Part shown: positions 48,458 through 57,668 of the stretch, piece after piece | Layout of the letters: every line of letters begins with the position of its first letter | Numbering within the stretch: position 1 is the stretch's first letter | From: Legionella waltersii | GTDB taxonomy: Bacteria > Pseudomonadota > Gammaproteobacteria > Legionellales > Legionellaceae | DNA: 64,000 nucleotides | Direction of reading: 5' to 3' | Assembly: GCF_001468085.1 (NCBI RefSeq) | Contig: NZ_LNZB01000015.1 | Coordinates: 192,384 to 256,383, forward strand | Program-made: the position numbers and the translations under genes | The notes under the pieces: generated by a model | Seen by the model: only the letters and a program-made list of their open reading frames with translations | Databases searched by the model: none | Told to the model about the DNA's origin: nothing

Positions 48458-49705
48458 GTGTACTTGCAAGGATTTGGTAACTATCATCACAGTGAAGCTG
48501 TACCAGGAGCTTTGCCACCCAACCAAAACTCACCTCAGAAATGTAGCCTTGGATTGTATGCAGAACAGCTCAGTGGCACAGCATTTACCCGACCACGATA
48601 TAGTAATTACAGAAGTTGGCTATATCGAATACTCCCCTCAGTAGCCCAAGGGACTTATTATCCTTACGCAGGCAATATCAGCAGTTCTTTCGCAAATGAG
48701 CAATCACCGAACCCCTTAAGATGGTCACCGTTAAAATACTCTCAAGTAAACTGTGATTTTGTTGATGGACTCTACCATATAGCTGGTAGCCGTTTCGTCA
48801 ATGCCTACACTTATTTTTGTAACCAATCGATGGACAATAAATATCTTGCGAATTACGATGGCGAATTACTGTTTGTACCTTATCTCGGAGAGTTGAACCT
48901 TTTTACCGAATTTGGCTTTATGCATTTAAAAGCGGGAATGATAGCCGTCATCCCCCGAGGCGTTAAATTCAAAATAGAGATCCTGAGCGATGAAGCTGCT
49001 GGTTATGTTTGTGAAAACGCTGGAGCACCATTAACTCTACCACAACTCGGGCCAATCGGAGCCAATGGCTTAGCTAACCCTAGGCATTTTATGTACCCAA
49101 CAGCAGCATTTGAAACCAAGGAAATTGACTGTATTGTTTTATGCAAAAATCAGAATAAACTATGGTTTTCAGAAAGCAAGCACTCTCCACTCAATGTTGT
49201 AGCGTGGCATGGAAACTATGCACCATACTGTTATGATCTCAGTTTATTCAATACGATTAACACCGTTAGTTTTGACCACCCAGACCCATCTATATTTACA
49301 GTACTGACCTCAGAAAGTGAAAGCCCAGGAATTGCCAACCTAGACTTCGTTATTTTTCCTCCTAGGTGGATGGTAGCGGAACACACTTTTAGACCCCCCT
49401 ATTTTCATAGAAATTACATGAATGAGTTAATGGGTTTAGTTTACGGTAACTACGATGCTAAAATGGAGGGTTTTTTACCTGGTGGCATTAGCATTCATAA
49501 CTGCATGACCCCACATGGGCCTGACTTTGACTCTTATGAGGCTGCCGCCAATCAGGAACTGAAGCCAAGCTACATTGATTCTTTGGCTTTCATGTTTGAA
49601 ACACGGGACTATTGGTTGGTTACCGATCAGGCTTTGCATCATCCACAACGGCAATTGGATTATATGAAGTGTTGGAGTGGGTTTCCAGTTGCATTTTCGG
49701 GTTGA
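48458..49705 (+). CDS. hmgA: homogentisate 1,2-dioxygenase
   Basis: HmgA opens the homogentisate ring to maleylacetoacetate in tyrosine breakdown; in Legionella unspent homogentisate forms pyomelanin, which affects iron reduction. The 415-residue cupin begins [20 protein letters not shown] and has the iron ligands in [13 protein letters not shown] (His and Glu) and NCMTPHGPD (His). The start is GTG at 48458 with AGGAG seven bases upstream. A perfect palindrome follows the gene before convergent rpoS. Confidence 0.96.
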   Translation: MYLQGFGNYHHSEAVPGALPPNQNSPQKCSLGLYAEQLSGTAFTRPRYSNYRSWLYRILPSVAQGTYYPYAGNISSSFANEQSPNPLRWSPLKYSQVNCDFVDGLYHIAGSRFVNAYTYFCNQSMDNKYLANYDGELLFVPYLGELNLFTEFGFMHLKAGMIAVIPRGVKFKIEILSDEAAGYVCENAGAPLTLPQLGPIGANGLANPRHFMYPTAAFETKEIDCIVLCKNQNKLWFSESKHSPLNVVAWHGNYAPYCYDLSLFNTINTVSFDHPDPSIFTVLTSESESPGIANLDFVIFPPRWMVAEHTFRPPYFHRNYMNELMGLVYGNYDAKMEGFLPGGISIHNCMTPHGPDFDSYEAAANQELKPSYIDSLAFMFETRDYWLVTDQALHHPQRQLDYMKCWSGFPVAFSG

Positions 49706-49729
49706 ATTTGGAGTATTATTTAGTATCGT

Positions 49730-49800
49730 TATCCGCTCCCTTACGGTCGCATCTCGGTTAGTACCCTGTCAACAGAGCCACGACCGTAAGGGAGCGGATA
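49730..49800. repeat. dispersed palindrome family, copy C (perfect)
   Basis: The 20-base arm 49730-49749 (beginning TATCCGCTCCC) is exactly complementary to 49781-49800, with a 31-base centre. It sits between the convergent hmgA and rpoS stops, so it is well placed as a bidirectional terminator. This is the best-preserved simple copy of the family. Confidence 0.9.
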
Positions 49801-49810
49801 CAACCATTCC

Positions 49811-50839
49811 CTAAAACAAGTCCTCTTGCGTTAAACCAACTCTCTCCAGTAAAGCTCTTAATGTTTTTAAAGCCTCGACTTGAATCTGTCGCACTCGTTC
49901 ACGAGTTAAATCAATTTCTTTACCAACGTCTTCTAAAGTAGCTTTTTCAAAACCACGTAAGCCAAAGCGCCTAGCAATAACTTGCTGTTGATTCTCAGTC
50001 AGCTTATCAAGAAGTTGTTCAATATGTTGTCGCAAATTTTCGTTGGTTAATAACTCAGCTGGATTCACGCTGTTTTCATCTGCTATCGTGTCTAGCAACG
50101 ATTTAGTCTCATCAAACCCTATTGGCGTGTCTACTGAGGCTACTTTATCATTCAAGCCTAGTAACTTCTGAACATCTTCTAGAGGTTTATCAACCATCTC
50201 AGCTATTTCCTCTGGGGATGGCTCATGATCGAGTTTCTGCGTTAGCTGCCTTGCAGCTCTCAAATAAACGTTTAGCTCTTTTACGACATGGATCGGCAAA
50301 CGAATAGTTCTTGTTTGGTTCATTATAGCGCGTTCAATCGTTTGTCTAATCCACCAGGTAGCATAAGTGGAAAATCTAAAACCCCTCTTAGGATCAAATT
50401 TTTCAACGGATTTCATTAACCCTAAATTGCCTTCCTCAATTAAGTCGAGCAAAGGCAAACCTCTATTCAAATAACGTCTAGATATTTTAACGACCAAGCG
50501 CAAATTAGACTCGATCATTTTTTTTCGGGCTTCAACATCCCCTTTTAAAGCTAAAGTAGCATAATGAACTTCCTCTTCTGCTGACAGCAAAGGGGAAAAT
50601 CCGATTTCACTTAAATAAAGTTGTGTTGCATCTAAAGCCTTAGCAACATTTTTTCCGCGAGGGAAAGCAGACAGAGCTTCTTCGTCCTCAAGCTCAGGGA
50701 AATCAAGTAGCTCAGCTTCTTCAGGCTTTTCGAGTTCAGCCTCTAACTCCTCTTCCACCAACAAGGACTCGTCTTCTGGCTCGGTCCATTCCTCTTCCTT
50801 AACTTCTGGCTCTTTATTTGGCTCATCTTCATTGTGCAT
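49811..50839 (-). CDS. rpoS: RNA polymerase sigma factor RpoS
   Basis: RpoS directs stationary-phase and, in Legionella, transmissive-phase transcription. The 342-residue protein has an acidic N-terminal extension (about 1-55), region 1.2 ([20 protein letters not shown]), region 2 with [17 protein letters not shown], region 3, and region 4 with [19 protein letters not shown]. The order surE-nlpD-rpoS upstream fits. Length and lack of a long non-conserved region exclude RpoD. Confidence 0.97.
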   Translation of the reverse strand: MHNEDEPNKEPEVKEEEWTEPEDESLLVEEELEAELEKPEEAELLDFPELEDEEALSAFPRGKNVAKALDATQLYLSEIGFSPLLSAEEEVHYATLALKGDVEARKKMIESNLRLVVKISRRYLNRGLPLLDLIEEGNLGLMKSVEKFDPKRGFRFSTYATWWIRQTIERAIMNQTRTIRLPIHVVKELNVYLRAARQLTQKLDHEPSPEEIAEMVDKPLEDVQKLLGLNDKVASVDTPIGFDETKSLLDTIADENSVNPAELLTNENLRQHIEQLLDKLTENQQQVIARRFGLRGFEKATLEDVGKEIDLTRERVRQIQVEALKTLRALLERVGLTQEDLF

Positions 50840-50919
50840 TGTATCACCTATAATGTTTCGCCATGTTTTGAAAAAGACATCTCCACATGTCTATTGTTGC
50901 TATAACTACAAGTTATATG

Positions 50920-51654
50920 TCAACCTTTTTGTAGATAATTCAATGGATTGACTGGCACACCTGCCCTTCTTATTTCAAAATGAACTCCCCAATACTTCCT
51001 GTCAACTAAACCTGCCTCTGCAATCACTTGTCCAACACTAACTGATTGTCCCTCTCTTACTAATATTTTAGCGTTATAACCGTAGGCTGTCAGGTATTCG
51101 TTATTATGTTTTATAATAATTAAATTGCCATACCCAGCCAATCCGCTTCCTGCATAAGCAACAACTCCGCTAGATGAAGCACGGATCCTGTCCCCTTTAT
51201 TACAAGCAATATTTATGCCTTTTTTGCCTTGTGTTGGCACAAAAGTTGTCACAACTCGCCCTGAAACTGGCCACAACCATCCTTTCCCAGGGCTCTTTAC
51301 AGAAGTAGGTGTATAAATTACGCGTTGCTTAGGTTGATAGATCGGTCTATAAACAGGTCTAGATATCTGCTTTATAGGTGCAACCCGATGACCTACTCCT
51401 CTCAGGTTAATAACTTGTCCTACTCTTAATGCATAGGGAGGTCTAAGATGGTTAAGAGCAGCCAATTGTCTGTAATCAGTATCATAACGGAATGAGATGG
51501 CATAAAGGGTTTCCCCTTGACGTACAACATGACTTGATTGATTTTTGGAGAAAGTCTGCCATTTTACTTCCGTCACAGGAGCAAAATGGTTTCCTGTTTC
51601 GCAGCCAGTTAGGATGAAAATCAAAATAAAATAGATTAGTCGTCTTAAGTACAT
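50920..51654 (-). CDS. nlpD: NlpD-like LysM/M23 lipoprotein, amidase activator type
   Basis: The 244-residue protein has a lipoprotein signal with ILTGC (lipid Cys18 from the chosen start), a LysM domain (about 40-85, HVVRQGETLYAISFRYD), a Pro/Arg-rich linker and a LytM/M23 domain (about 120-240). The metal ligands of active M23 peptidases are not kept (TAYGYN and GVHFEIR replace the usual TxYxHN and HLHFE), as in NlpD/EnvC amidase activators. The ATG at 51654 with GAGAGG six bases upstream is preferred over an upstream TTG. It lies between surE and rpoS as in E. coli. Confidence 0.9.
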   Translation of the reverse strand: MYLRRLIYFILIFILTGCETGNHFAPVTEVKWQTFSKNQSSHVVRQGETLYAISFRYDTDYRQLAALNHLRPPYALRVGQVINLRGVGHRVAPIKQISRPVYRPIYQPKQRVIYTPTSVKSPGKGWLWPVSGRVVTTFVPTQGKKGINIACNKGDRIRASSSGVVAYAGSGLAGYGNLIIIKHNNEYLTAYGYNAKILVREGQSVSVGQVIAEAGLVDRKYWGVHFEIRRAGVPVNPLNYLQKG

Positions 51655-51675
51655 TCGTTTCCTCTCAACCTTCAA

Positions 51676-52437
51676 TCATGCGGTATGAAAGTTGTTTCCA
51701 TTTAGCCAATGGGATAATTGATCAAATAGGTTGTAATGGGTCAAATCTAAATGCAATGGTGTAATTGAAACATGTCCTGTTTTAACTGCATAAAAATCAG
51801 TGCCTGGTCCTGCATCAGCCTCAGGTCCTGGAGGGCCAACCCAATAAATAGTCCTACCTCTAGGATCGTATTCTTTGACTATCGGTTCAGCACCATGTCG
51901 CGTTCCTAAACGAGTGACTTGTAAACCTTTAATTTCATCCAATGGCAAATCTGGAACGTTCACGTTTAAGATAGTCTGGGCAGGAAGTTTATTCGTACTC
52001 AACTTCATCACTAATTGTTTTGTTACGGCAGCCGCAGTTTCATAATGTTGAATGTCTTCACCAACCATAGACACTGCGATAGCGGGTAATCCTAAATAGC
52101 GTCCTTCCATGGCCGCAGCGACAGTTCCTGAATAAAGAACATCGTCACCTAAGTTAGCACCATCGTTTATGCCTGAAACGACCATATCAACTACCGGATC
52201 GAGTAGTCCCGTTATCGCCAAATGAACACAGTCCGTTGGAGTGCCATCAACACTATAATACCCATTTTCCAACTGCCGCACTCTAAGAGGCTGATGTAAA
52301 GTTAATGAGTTGCTTGCCCCACTTCTATTTCTATCAGGAGCAACAACTGTGATGTCAGCCACTTGAGCTAGCTCATTCGATAGCACTTTAATTCCAGGTG
52401 CTAATACCCCATCATCATTACTAACTAATATTCTCAT
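51676..52437 (-). CDS. surE: 5'/3'-nucleotidase SurE
   Basis: SurE is a metal-dependent survival nucleotidase acting on nucleoside monophosphates and short polyphosphates. The 253-residue protein starts [16 protein letters not shown] with the Asp-Asp metal site, has [14 protein letters not shown], and [21 protein letters not shown] cut at its ends for length (SGINDGAN and LYSGTV). It starts one base after the upstream lipoprotein stop and is followed by nlpD. Confidence 0.96.
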   Translation of the reverse strand: MRILVSNDDGVLAPGIKVLSNELAQVADITVVAPDRNRSGASNSLTLHQPLRVRQLENGYYSVDGTPTDCVHLAITGLLDPVVDMVVSGINDGANLGDDVLYSGTVAAAMEGRYLGLPAIAVSMVGEDIQHYETAAAVTKQLVMKLSTNKLPAQTILNVNVPDLPLDEIKGLQVTRLGTRHGAEPIVKEYDPRGRTIYWVGPPGPEADAGPGTDFYAVKTGHVSITPLHLDLTHYNLFDQLSHWLNGNNFHTA

Positions 52438-52438
52438 C

Positions 52439-52822
52439 TTAACTCTCGGGCGATTCTAACCACTTCACTACAGCTAAATAATATTGTAGGACCTTTTGAT
52501 TTTGCTCAATCGATGTTTCTAAAGCAGAATTTGCTCCACTTTTTTGCAATTCAAACTGCTGAGCGGCAATTTTTTGTTGTAATGCTAAAATGACATTACC
52601 AAATCCCTGAGGACTAGATTGCAGTTGATAGGCCAAAGTACTTAGCCTGCTTCCAATTTGTTCAAGCTCTTTGCAACTTAAGCCCGATGGTTGTTGATTA
52701 GGGCACGCTTTTAACACCTGTTGCAATTCTTTAGGGTGAGCAAGATAGTATTGCTCGCCTTTTTTTACTTGACAGGCGACTAATCCTAAAGCAATAAGAA
52801 TAACCACAAAGTACTTATTCAT
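52439..52822 (-). CDS. small lipoprotein, EexN-like
   Basis: The 127-residue protein has a lipoprotein signal [17 protein letters not shown] and then [21 protein letters not shown] and a second Cys in LSCKEL. That spacing resembles EexN-type exclusion lipoproteins of conjugative systems, which have a YYxxHxxEexxxxxxC pattern. The remainder is helical (about 60-127). The ATG at 52822 has GAGGG upstream. It is adjacent to surE, so it is probably a housekeeping-linked gene rather than part of a conjugation locus; the EexN likeness is a weak, by-eye match. Confidence 0.65.
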   Translation of the reverse strand: MNKYFVVILIALGLVACQVKKGEQYYLAHPKELQQVLKACPNQQPSGLSCKELEQIGSRLSTLAYQLQSSPQGFGNVILALQQKIAAQQFELQKSGANSALETSIEQNQKVLQYYLAVVKWLESPES

Positions 52823-52901
52823 ACCAACCCTCTTGATGTAAACCACAGAAAGCCGATATTATCATCACTCAGTCAGTAACGCTATCTTAAGAGATAAACA
52901 C

Positions 52902-54617
52902 ATGCTTGAATTTAAATTAACTCGTAATTCGCAAACAGGAGAACTGTATTTAGAAACTTCTTTGTGCGGAAAACCATTGCTCACTACCCCGCAATTGAAT
53001 AAAGGCACCGCGTTTACTCAGGAAGAAAGAAAAGAATTTGGTTTGTTAGGTAAACTGCCCCACCGTGTTGAAACTTTGGATGAACAAGTGAAACGAGCTT
53101 ATTTACAGTTCTCAAGTTACACCACGCTTTTACAACAGAATATCTATTTAAATAACTTACACGATAAAAATCAGATTATTTTTTATAAGTTACTAAGCCG
53201 TCACGTTGCTGAAATGTTACCTATTATTTACACACCGATTGTTGGAACTGCTGTCAAACGCTTTAGCCATGAATACAGACAACCTCGAGGTCTATATATC
53301 GCACACTCGGATAAAAATCTTATACAAGAAATTGTTGAGAATCGTTCTAACCCTGACATCGATCTAGTGGTAGTGACCGATGGAGAAGGTGTCTTAGGGA
53401 TTGGCGATCAAGGGATTGGCGGGATGGATATCCCTGTAGCCAAGCTCATGGTCTATAGTTTATGTGGAGGAATCGATCCCACTAGGACATTACCGGTATT
53501 TCTAGACGTAGGCACAAACAATCAAGATTTACTCAATGATCCAATGTATCTTGGTTGTCGCCACCCCAGAATTAAGAACGCTGAATACGATGAATTCATA
53601 AAAGCGTTTGTGTACGAGATTCACAAACAATTTCCAAATGCCTTCCTGCATTGGGAGGATTTTGGCCGAGGCAATGCCAGACGAATATTAGATCAATTTC
53701 AAGATGAACTATGTACCTTTAATGATGATATTCAGGGTACTGGAGCTGTAACGTTAGCAGCCATTTTAGCGGCCTGTGATGTCACAGGGAATCAGTTGCA
53801 TGAGAATAGGATTGTTGTTTTTGGCGCTGGTTCAGCGGGTACTGGCATTAGCGATCAACTGGTTGATGCCATGGTCAAGATGGGGATTAGTGCCTCAGAA
53901 GCTTATCAACGATTTTGGCTCATTGATAGGCAGGGATTACTCTTAGCAAAAGATAGCGATCTAACTGATTCTCAAAAGCCTTATGCAAAGCATCATGAGG
54001 ACATTTCTTCATGGGGTATCAACGACACGAACAACCCTTCCTTAAGTGAAGTCATTAAACAAGTGAAGCCCACCATTCTGATTGGGTGCTCCTCTCAGAC
54101 TGGAGCTTTCTCTCAAGACATTATTGAAACCATGGCCACACATTGCGATCGCCCAATCGTCTTTCCATTATCCAATCCTGATGAAAAATGTGAGGCCAAA
54201 CCATCGGACATCTTAAATTGGACAAAGGGTCGCGCCCTAATCGCCACAGGAACGGCCTTCCCTGCTGTTGAATTTCAAAATCGCATGGTACAAATTGCCC
54301 AATGCAATAATGCGCTTGTATTTCCTGGTATTGGCTTAGGTGTTCTTGCAGTAAGCGCAACAAGATTAACCAAAGAGATGATTCTAACTGCTGCAGAAAC
54401 ACTTAGCCAGTTTGCCCCGAGCAAAAAGGACAGTTTTTTACCTCTTCTTCCCTCTCTGGATAATGCGCAAACAGTTGCAAAGGAGATTGCTGTTGCTGTT
54501 GCTCAATGTGCAATTAATTCGGGTTATGCTCAAAAAAACACAGATGCAGACTTGCAAAAGTTAATTAATGACATGTTTTGGGAACCAAGGTATTTACCTT
54601 ACAAAAGGATTAAGTAG
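52902..54617 (+). CDS. maeA: NAD-dependent malic enzyme
   Basis: The enzyme decarboxylates malate to pyruvate with NAD(P) reduction. The 571-residue protein is of the large (eukaryote-like/SfcA) type: IIYTPIVGTAVK, TDGEGVLGIGDQGIGGM, HWEDFGRGNARRIL, FNDDIQGTGAVTLA, and the Rossmann motif GAGSAGTG. The family name SfcA/MaeA fits length and motifs. The preference for NAD over NADP is inferred from the family. Confidence 0.93.
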   Translation: MLEFKLTRNSQTGELYLETSLCGKPLLTTPQLNKGTAFTQEERKEFGLLGKLPHRVETLDEQVKRAYLQFSSYTTLLQQNIYLNNLHDKNQIIFYKLLSRHVAEMLPIIYTPIVGTAVKRFSHEYRQPRGLYIAHSDKNLIQEIVENRSNPDIDLVVVTDGEGVLGIGDQGIGGMDIPVAKLMVYSLCGGIDPTRTLPVFLDVGTNNQDLLNDPMYLGCRHPRIKNAEYDEFIKAFVYEIHKQFPNAFLHWEDFGRGNARRILDQFQDELCTFNDDIQGTGAVTLAAILAACDVTGNQLHENRIVVFGAGSAGTGISDQLVDAMVKMGISASEAYQRFWLIDRQGLLLAKDSDLTDSQKPYAKHHEDISSWGINDTNNPSLSEVIKQVKPTILIGCSSQTGAFSQDIIETMATHCDRPIVFPLSNPDEKCEAKPSDILNWTKGRALIATGTAFPAVEFQNRMVQIAQCNNALVFPGIGLGVLAVSATRLTKEMILTAAETLSQFAPSKKDSFLPLLPSLDNAQTVAKEIAVAVAQCAINSGYAQKNTDADLQKLINDMFWEPRYLPYKRIK

Positions 54618-54627
54618 CTGGTTTTAC

Positions 54628-54887
54628 TAGGGTGTGTTTAAAATTCACCTACCGCCCACCTATGGCGGATTGTTCTTGACGGTTCCTCACAATTTGGGAC
54701 CGTTTTATAAATTTGCCACATCAAAACGCAAAGACAGATTCCCTATTCTTAGTCAACAATCTCACAATACATAGCCAAGCTTTACTGAACATAAAGACCG
54801 CTAGGGTAGATCCATGATCGTTCTGATTAATAATTACGAGTATCTTTCAGGGCACGAAGTTGATAGGTGAATTATCAACACACCCTA
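54628..54887. mobile_element. MITE-like element with 24-bp terminal inverted repeats
   Basis: The ends 54628-54651 and 54864-54887 are inverted copies matching at 22 of 24 positions (outer TAGGGTGTGTT, inner AATTCACCTA). The 260-base interval has no substantial reading frame but contains two small hairpins (CCGCC/GGCGG near 54652 and a GACGGT/ACCGTT pair near 54690). A TA at each edge could be the target duplication. It lies right after the malic enzyme stop. The remaining sequence to the next gene (54888-55212) has a split inverted repeat and a ribosome binding site. Confidence 0.7.
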
Positions 54888-54915
54888 TAAATTCACCGAT
54901 GCACTAAAATAGTAC

Positions 54916-55005
54916 TGCCATATTCTTTAGTCGTTTAATTTGGCTATCATCCTAAATTCAATACTATGTGATCTGAATCTGAAAAAATAAGTATTGAATA
55001 TGGCA
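54916..55005. repeat. split inverted repeat upstream of OTU gene
   Basis: The arm 54990-55005 (AGTATTGAATATGGCA) is complementary to two separate pieces, TGCCATATTC (54916-54925) and ATTCAATACT (54956-54965). The two left pieces share ATTC and are separated by 30 bases, so the arm can pair with either one but not both fully. Confidence 0.55.
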
Positions 55006-55212
55006 TTTTGATCGTATAGATTACATTTTATGTCAAAAATATTGTAAGAGCGTAATGTTATTGCATAAGTCTTTTTGACACTCAAACTAATCGTTGAACG
55101 GGGCCTGTGGTTTTATTTATGGGTATGTAAATCAATTTATAAGGAGATTAAAAAACTGCAAAAGCGCGACGAACAATAGCTTTGGGAAATAAAAATAACA
55201 AAAGGAGTTCGT

Positions 55213-56847
55213 ATGTTTGAAGTAGATAATAGTAGTGACGGTAATTGCTTATTTTATGCCTACAGCATTTCATTAATGTATTACTTGCGTTCAAAAAATG
55301 ATCCGAAGTTAGCAAAAGGCATCTTTGATAAACTAAATCTCAGTAAAGAAGCTCAAGTTGAATTAGAAAAACTCCTGTCAAAACCCTCACACATGCCTTA
55401 TTCAAAAGAGGATATTGTTAAAACTATAGAACCAATTCTTGGCCGAGCAGTAAGAGATTTAGCGGCTGATCAAGTTCTTGCTGAGTTTGAAAAAGCTCCT
55501 AAATCAACTTCATTATTCTCTTCTGCAAAATATGGTTTAGAGTATGGATTTAAACATGCATTGGAATCAAACGATTCTAACTATTCAAAGCTGATTGATC
55601 ATGAGTTTGATAATCCCGATTACACTCAAGCAGACTTGTATCACAATGATGAATTAAAGCTTGAAATGGAATTTTTTGTTTCGATGAGAGCTCCGATAGT
55701 CATTGAAGAAATGAATCGTAGATGGGCTGAACAAGAAAGATCATTGAGTGAATTGCAGCTCTCAGCTAAAGAAATAAAAGGATTTCAAGCCATTCTATTA
55801 AGCCAAATTATCGATGAAGAAACCATCGAGTATTTCAGAGCCGATAACAACGCAAACATGAATCGATTTTTAAAGCATATTAAAAAGGAGTTTGAATGGG
55901 GCTCTGAAGAAACACTCATGGCCTTACATAGAGCAGTTCAAGGCGAACGGATGGTCCGCAATCCGAGTGGAACGATAGACACGTTCTATGACTTTCCGAT
56001 TCTGTTGCATGTTTACACCAATGGGGTAAGTCCATTTCAGCAAAATGGTATTCCAGATTTGGTTCTCAATAATAAACATAATGTTCATTGGACCTCTAAA
56101 ATTCCAGATCATATCTTTGTGAGCAAAGCCGACGATCCAGAATTTCAGTTGCTTGAACTCCTGGATGCTCAAATTCCTGCAATTCGCTTAGGTAAACTGG
56201 AGAGCAATGAACAGTCTCTTGATAGGAAGTTGATGCAAGAGTGGGTGGAGACATTTAAAAAATACATGCAATTATTAAAAAGTGCCCCACAAACTTCCAT
56301 CAAAGAAAAAGTAGTTCAAGATGCTATGTTACACATCAGTAAAGGTCTCATGCAGTTCTCTTCAGTCCCAGAGTTTAGAGCATCCATTAAATTGGTGTTC
56401 TCAGGCTTTGTGACATGGCTTCCAAAGGCCTTAGAGGAAAACAAAAAAACATCAGGTCTATCTCAATTAGGTTTCTATAGTCAACCTATTGTTTCCTCAA
56501 AAGATGAAGTGAAATCATCCAAGTCATCCGATATTTCTCCAGGTAAGGAAGCAAAATCATCCTCTGATAAATCCTATCCTTCAGAACTTGCACGTTTTGT
56601 AAAAAAAGCCAAGCAATCAGGCCCACGAGTCACTGCAGCACTTGAGCAGATGTATAAGCTAGGCACAGAAGGAAACGATAAGTACACGCCTGAAAAATGC
56701 AGAGATATTGCGAAACGCTATCTAAATTTCGTTCAATCAAATCACAAAAACCCAATGATAGATGGTGTTAAAACCTTTATCAAAAAAATGGATAAGATCA
56801 TTCAAGAGAGAAAGGAAGAAAGAGTTTCAAGTCTATCTCTAATTTAA
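55213..56847 (+). CDS. OTU-family deubiquitinase, candidate Dot/Icm effector (Lot-like)
   Basis: The 544-residue protein opens with SSDGNCLFYAYSISL, the Cys box of OTU cysteine proteases (Asp9, Cys12), later has EWGSEETLMALHRAV (the OTU W-G-x-E region, about 228-242) and NVHWTSKIP with the likely catalytic His292. About 200 residues between the first two boxes form a helical insert like that of Legionella Lot deubiquitinases. The last third is helical with Ser/Lys-rich linkers (about 430-465) and a charged tail with EE near the end, compatible with a Dot/Icm signal. It should cleave host ubiquitin; chain preference cannot be read. GGAG lies well placed before the ATG. It sits among mobile-looking DNA. 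Confidence 0.8.
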   Translation: MFEVDNSSDGNCLFYAYSISLMYYLRSKNDPKLAKGIFDKLNLSKEAQVELEKLLSKPSHMPYSKEDIVKTIEPILGRAVRDLAADQVLAEFEKAPKSTSLFSSAKYGLEYGFKHALESNDSNYSKLIDHEFDNPDYTQADLYHNDELKLEMEFFVSMRAPIVIEEMNRRWAEQERSLSELQLSAKEIKGFQAILLSQIIDEETIEYFRADNNANMNRFLKHIKKEFEWGSEETLMALHRAVQGERMVRNPSGTIDTFYDFPILLHVYTNGVSPFQQNGIPDLVLNNKHNVHWTSKIPDHIFVSKADDPEFQLLELLDAQIPAIRLGKLESNEQSLDRKLMQEWVETFKKYMQLLKSAPQTSIKEKVVQDAMLHISKGLMQFSSVPEFRASIKLVFSGFVTWLPKALEENKKTSGLSQLGFYSQPIVSSKDEVKSSKSSDISPGKEAKSSSDKSYPSELARFVKKAKQSGPRVTAALEQMYKLGTEGNDKYTPEKCRDIAKRYLNFVQSNHKNPMIDGVKTFIKKMDKIIQERKEERVSSLSLI

Positions 56848-56875
56848 TTCCCTCTTTTATCTCTTAATGACAAGA

Positions 56876-56900
56876 GGACGGACCCCACTGGGGTCCGTCC
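56876..56900 (+). terminator. strong hairpin after OTU gene
   Basis: GGACGGACCCC (56876-56886) and its exact complement (56890-56900) form an 11-bp GC-rich stem with a three-base loop, 28 bases after the stop. No T-run follows. GGACGGAC also recurs inverted near 57242-57255, so the hairpin may be one end of the composite element there. Confidence 0.6.
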
Positions 56901-56943
56901 CTGAAGGATCGATTCATTTTTTAAATGGGGCATTTATACCAAA

Positions 56944-57179
56944 GGTCGGGTGCTTCGCCTAATGGCGCTGCCTTAAGCGGTGCGATTAGGATCTTCTATA
57001 CGGCCCGTATCGGTCCGCTTGCTGACGCGCGCGGCTCGGTTTCTTCTTTGCTGTCTGAATTAAATCCTAGTCACAGCAGGGGGTGAACCGAGCCGCGCGC
57101 GTCAGCAAGCGGATACGGAACTATCCACTTTCACGAATGACGTTGATTAAGGCAGCGCCATTAAGCGAAGCGCCAGACC
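56944..57179. repeat. nested palindrome, includes family copy D
   Basis: Outer arms 56944-56976 and 57147-57179 are complementary at 30 of 33 positions (shared core AATGGCGCTGCCTTAA). Inside, 57014-57041 and 57086-57113 are perfectly complementary over 28 bases (CCGCTTGCTGACGCGCGC... side, ending CTCGGTT). The inner arm aligns base for base in length with the arms of the copies at 27572 and 49730. No convincing gene lies in 56848-57285; the short open frame across the right arms only reflects the repeat. Confidence 0.88.
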
Positions 57180-57285
57180 TACGCTTACTGACAATCAGAA
57201 AACAGATTAGTTGGGGCACTATAATAGGTGTCGATTCCTCAGTGTCCGTCCCCGTCTCTAGTAGTTCTCGTTTCAACTAGTAAAA

Positions 57286-57645
57286 TCAAAAGAAATTAAT
57301 CGTAACATTCTTAACTGAAGCACTATCAGGCTCCCAAGATCGAGCGTATTTAAAGGTCATTTTAGTTTGGTTGGGATAAACTATTCCTTTCTTTAGAGTA
57401 AAGGTAAACCGCATAGTCCCACCTGCTCCAATGAGTTTAGATTGTGGTCTTAGATAATTACTACTTGTTAATGAGAAAAGAGTCTGATCAAATTGTTCGA
57501 CTGACCACTGATACCCAGTTGTTGGATTCGCAGGTAATGAAACCACAAAGATAGGTTCTTTCTTATCTACTGTAATAACAAGATCATCATCCGCAAAAGC
57601 ATTTACTGAAAAAGCTAGCAATACTGCAAAAAGAAGGTTGTTCAT
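57286..57645 (-). CDS. chagasin-type (I42) cysteine protease inhibitor
   Basis: The 119-residue protein has a signal peptide (about 1-18, ending NAFA) and the three inhibitory loops of the I42 family: NPTTGYQW (40-47), GAGG (73-76) and RSWEP (102-106, for the usual RPWE). Such inhibitors block papain-like cysteine peptidases; in a periplasmic or secreted form it may guard against host or own proteases. It is followed by the DUF2845 gene upstream on the same strand with 23 bases between them. Confidence 0.87.
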   Translation of the reverse strand: MNNLLFAVLLAFSVNAFADDDLVITVDKKEPIFVVSLPANPTTGYQWSVEQFDQTLFSLTSSNYLRPQSKLIGAGGTMRFTFTLKKGIVYPNQTKMTFKYARSWEPDSASVKNVTINFF

Positions 57646-57668
57646 ACATGTCCTTATTCAACTTAAGC

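Noticed and set aside
55075..55097. TTGACA as -35 promoter of the OTU gene
   Set aside because: No -10-like hexamer occurs 16-18 bases later.
57083..57280. Short open frame in the nested palindrome
   Set aside because: It follows the repeat arms, has no ribosome binding site and no family features.
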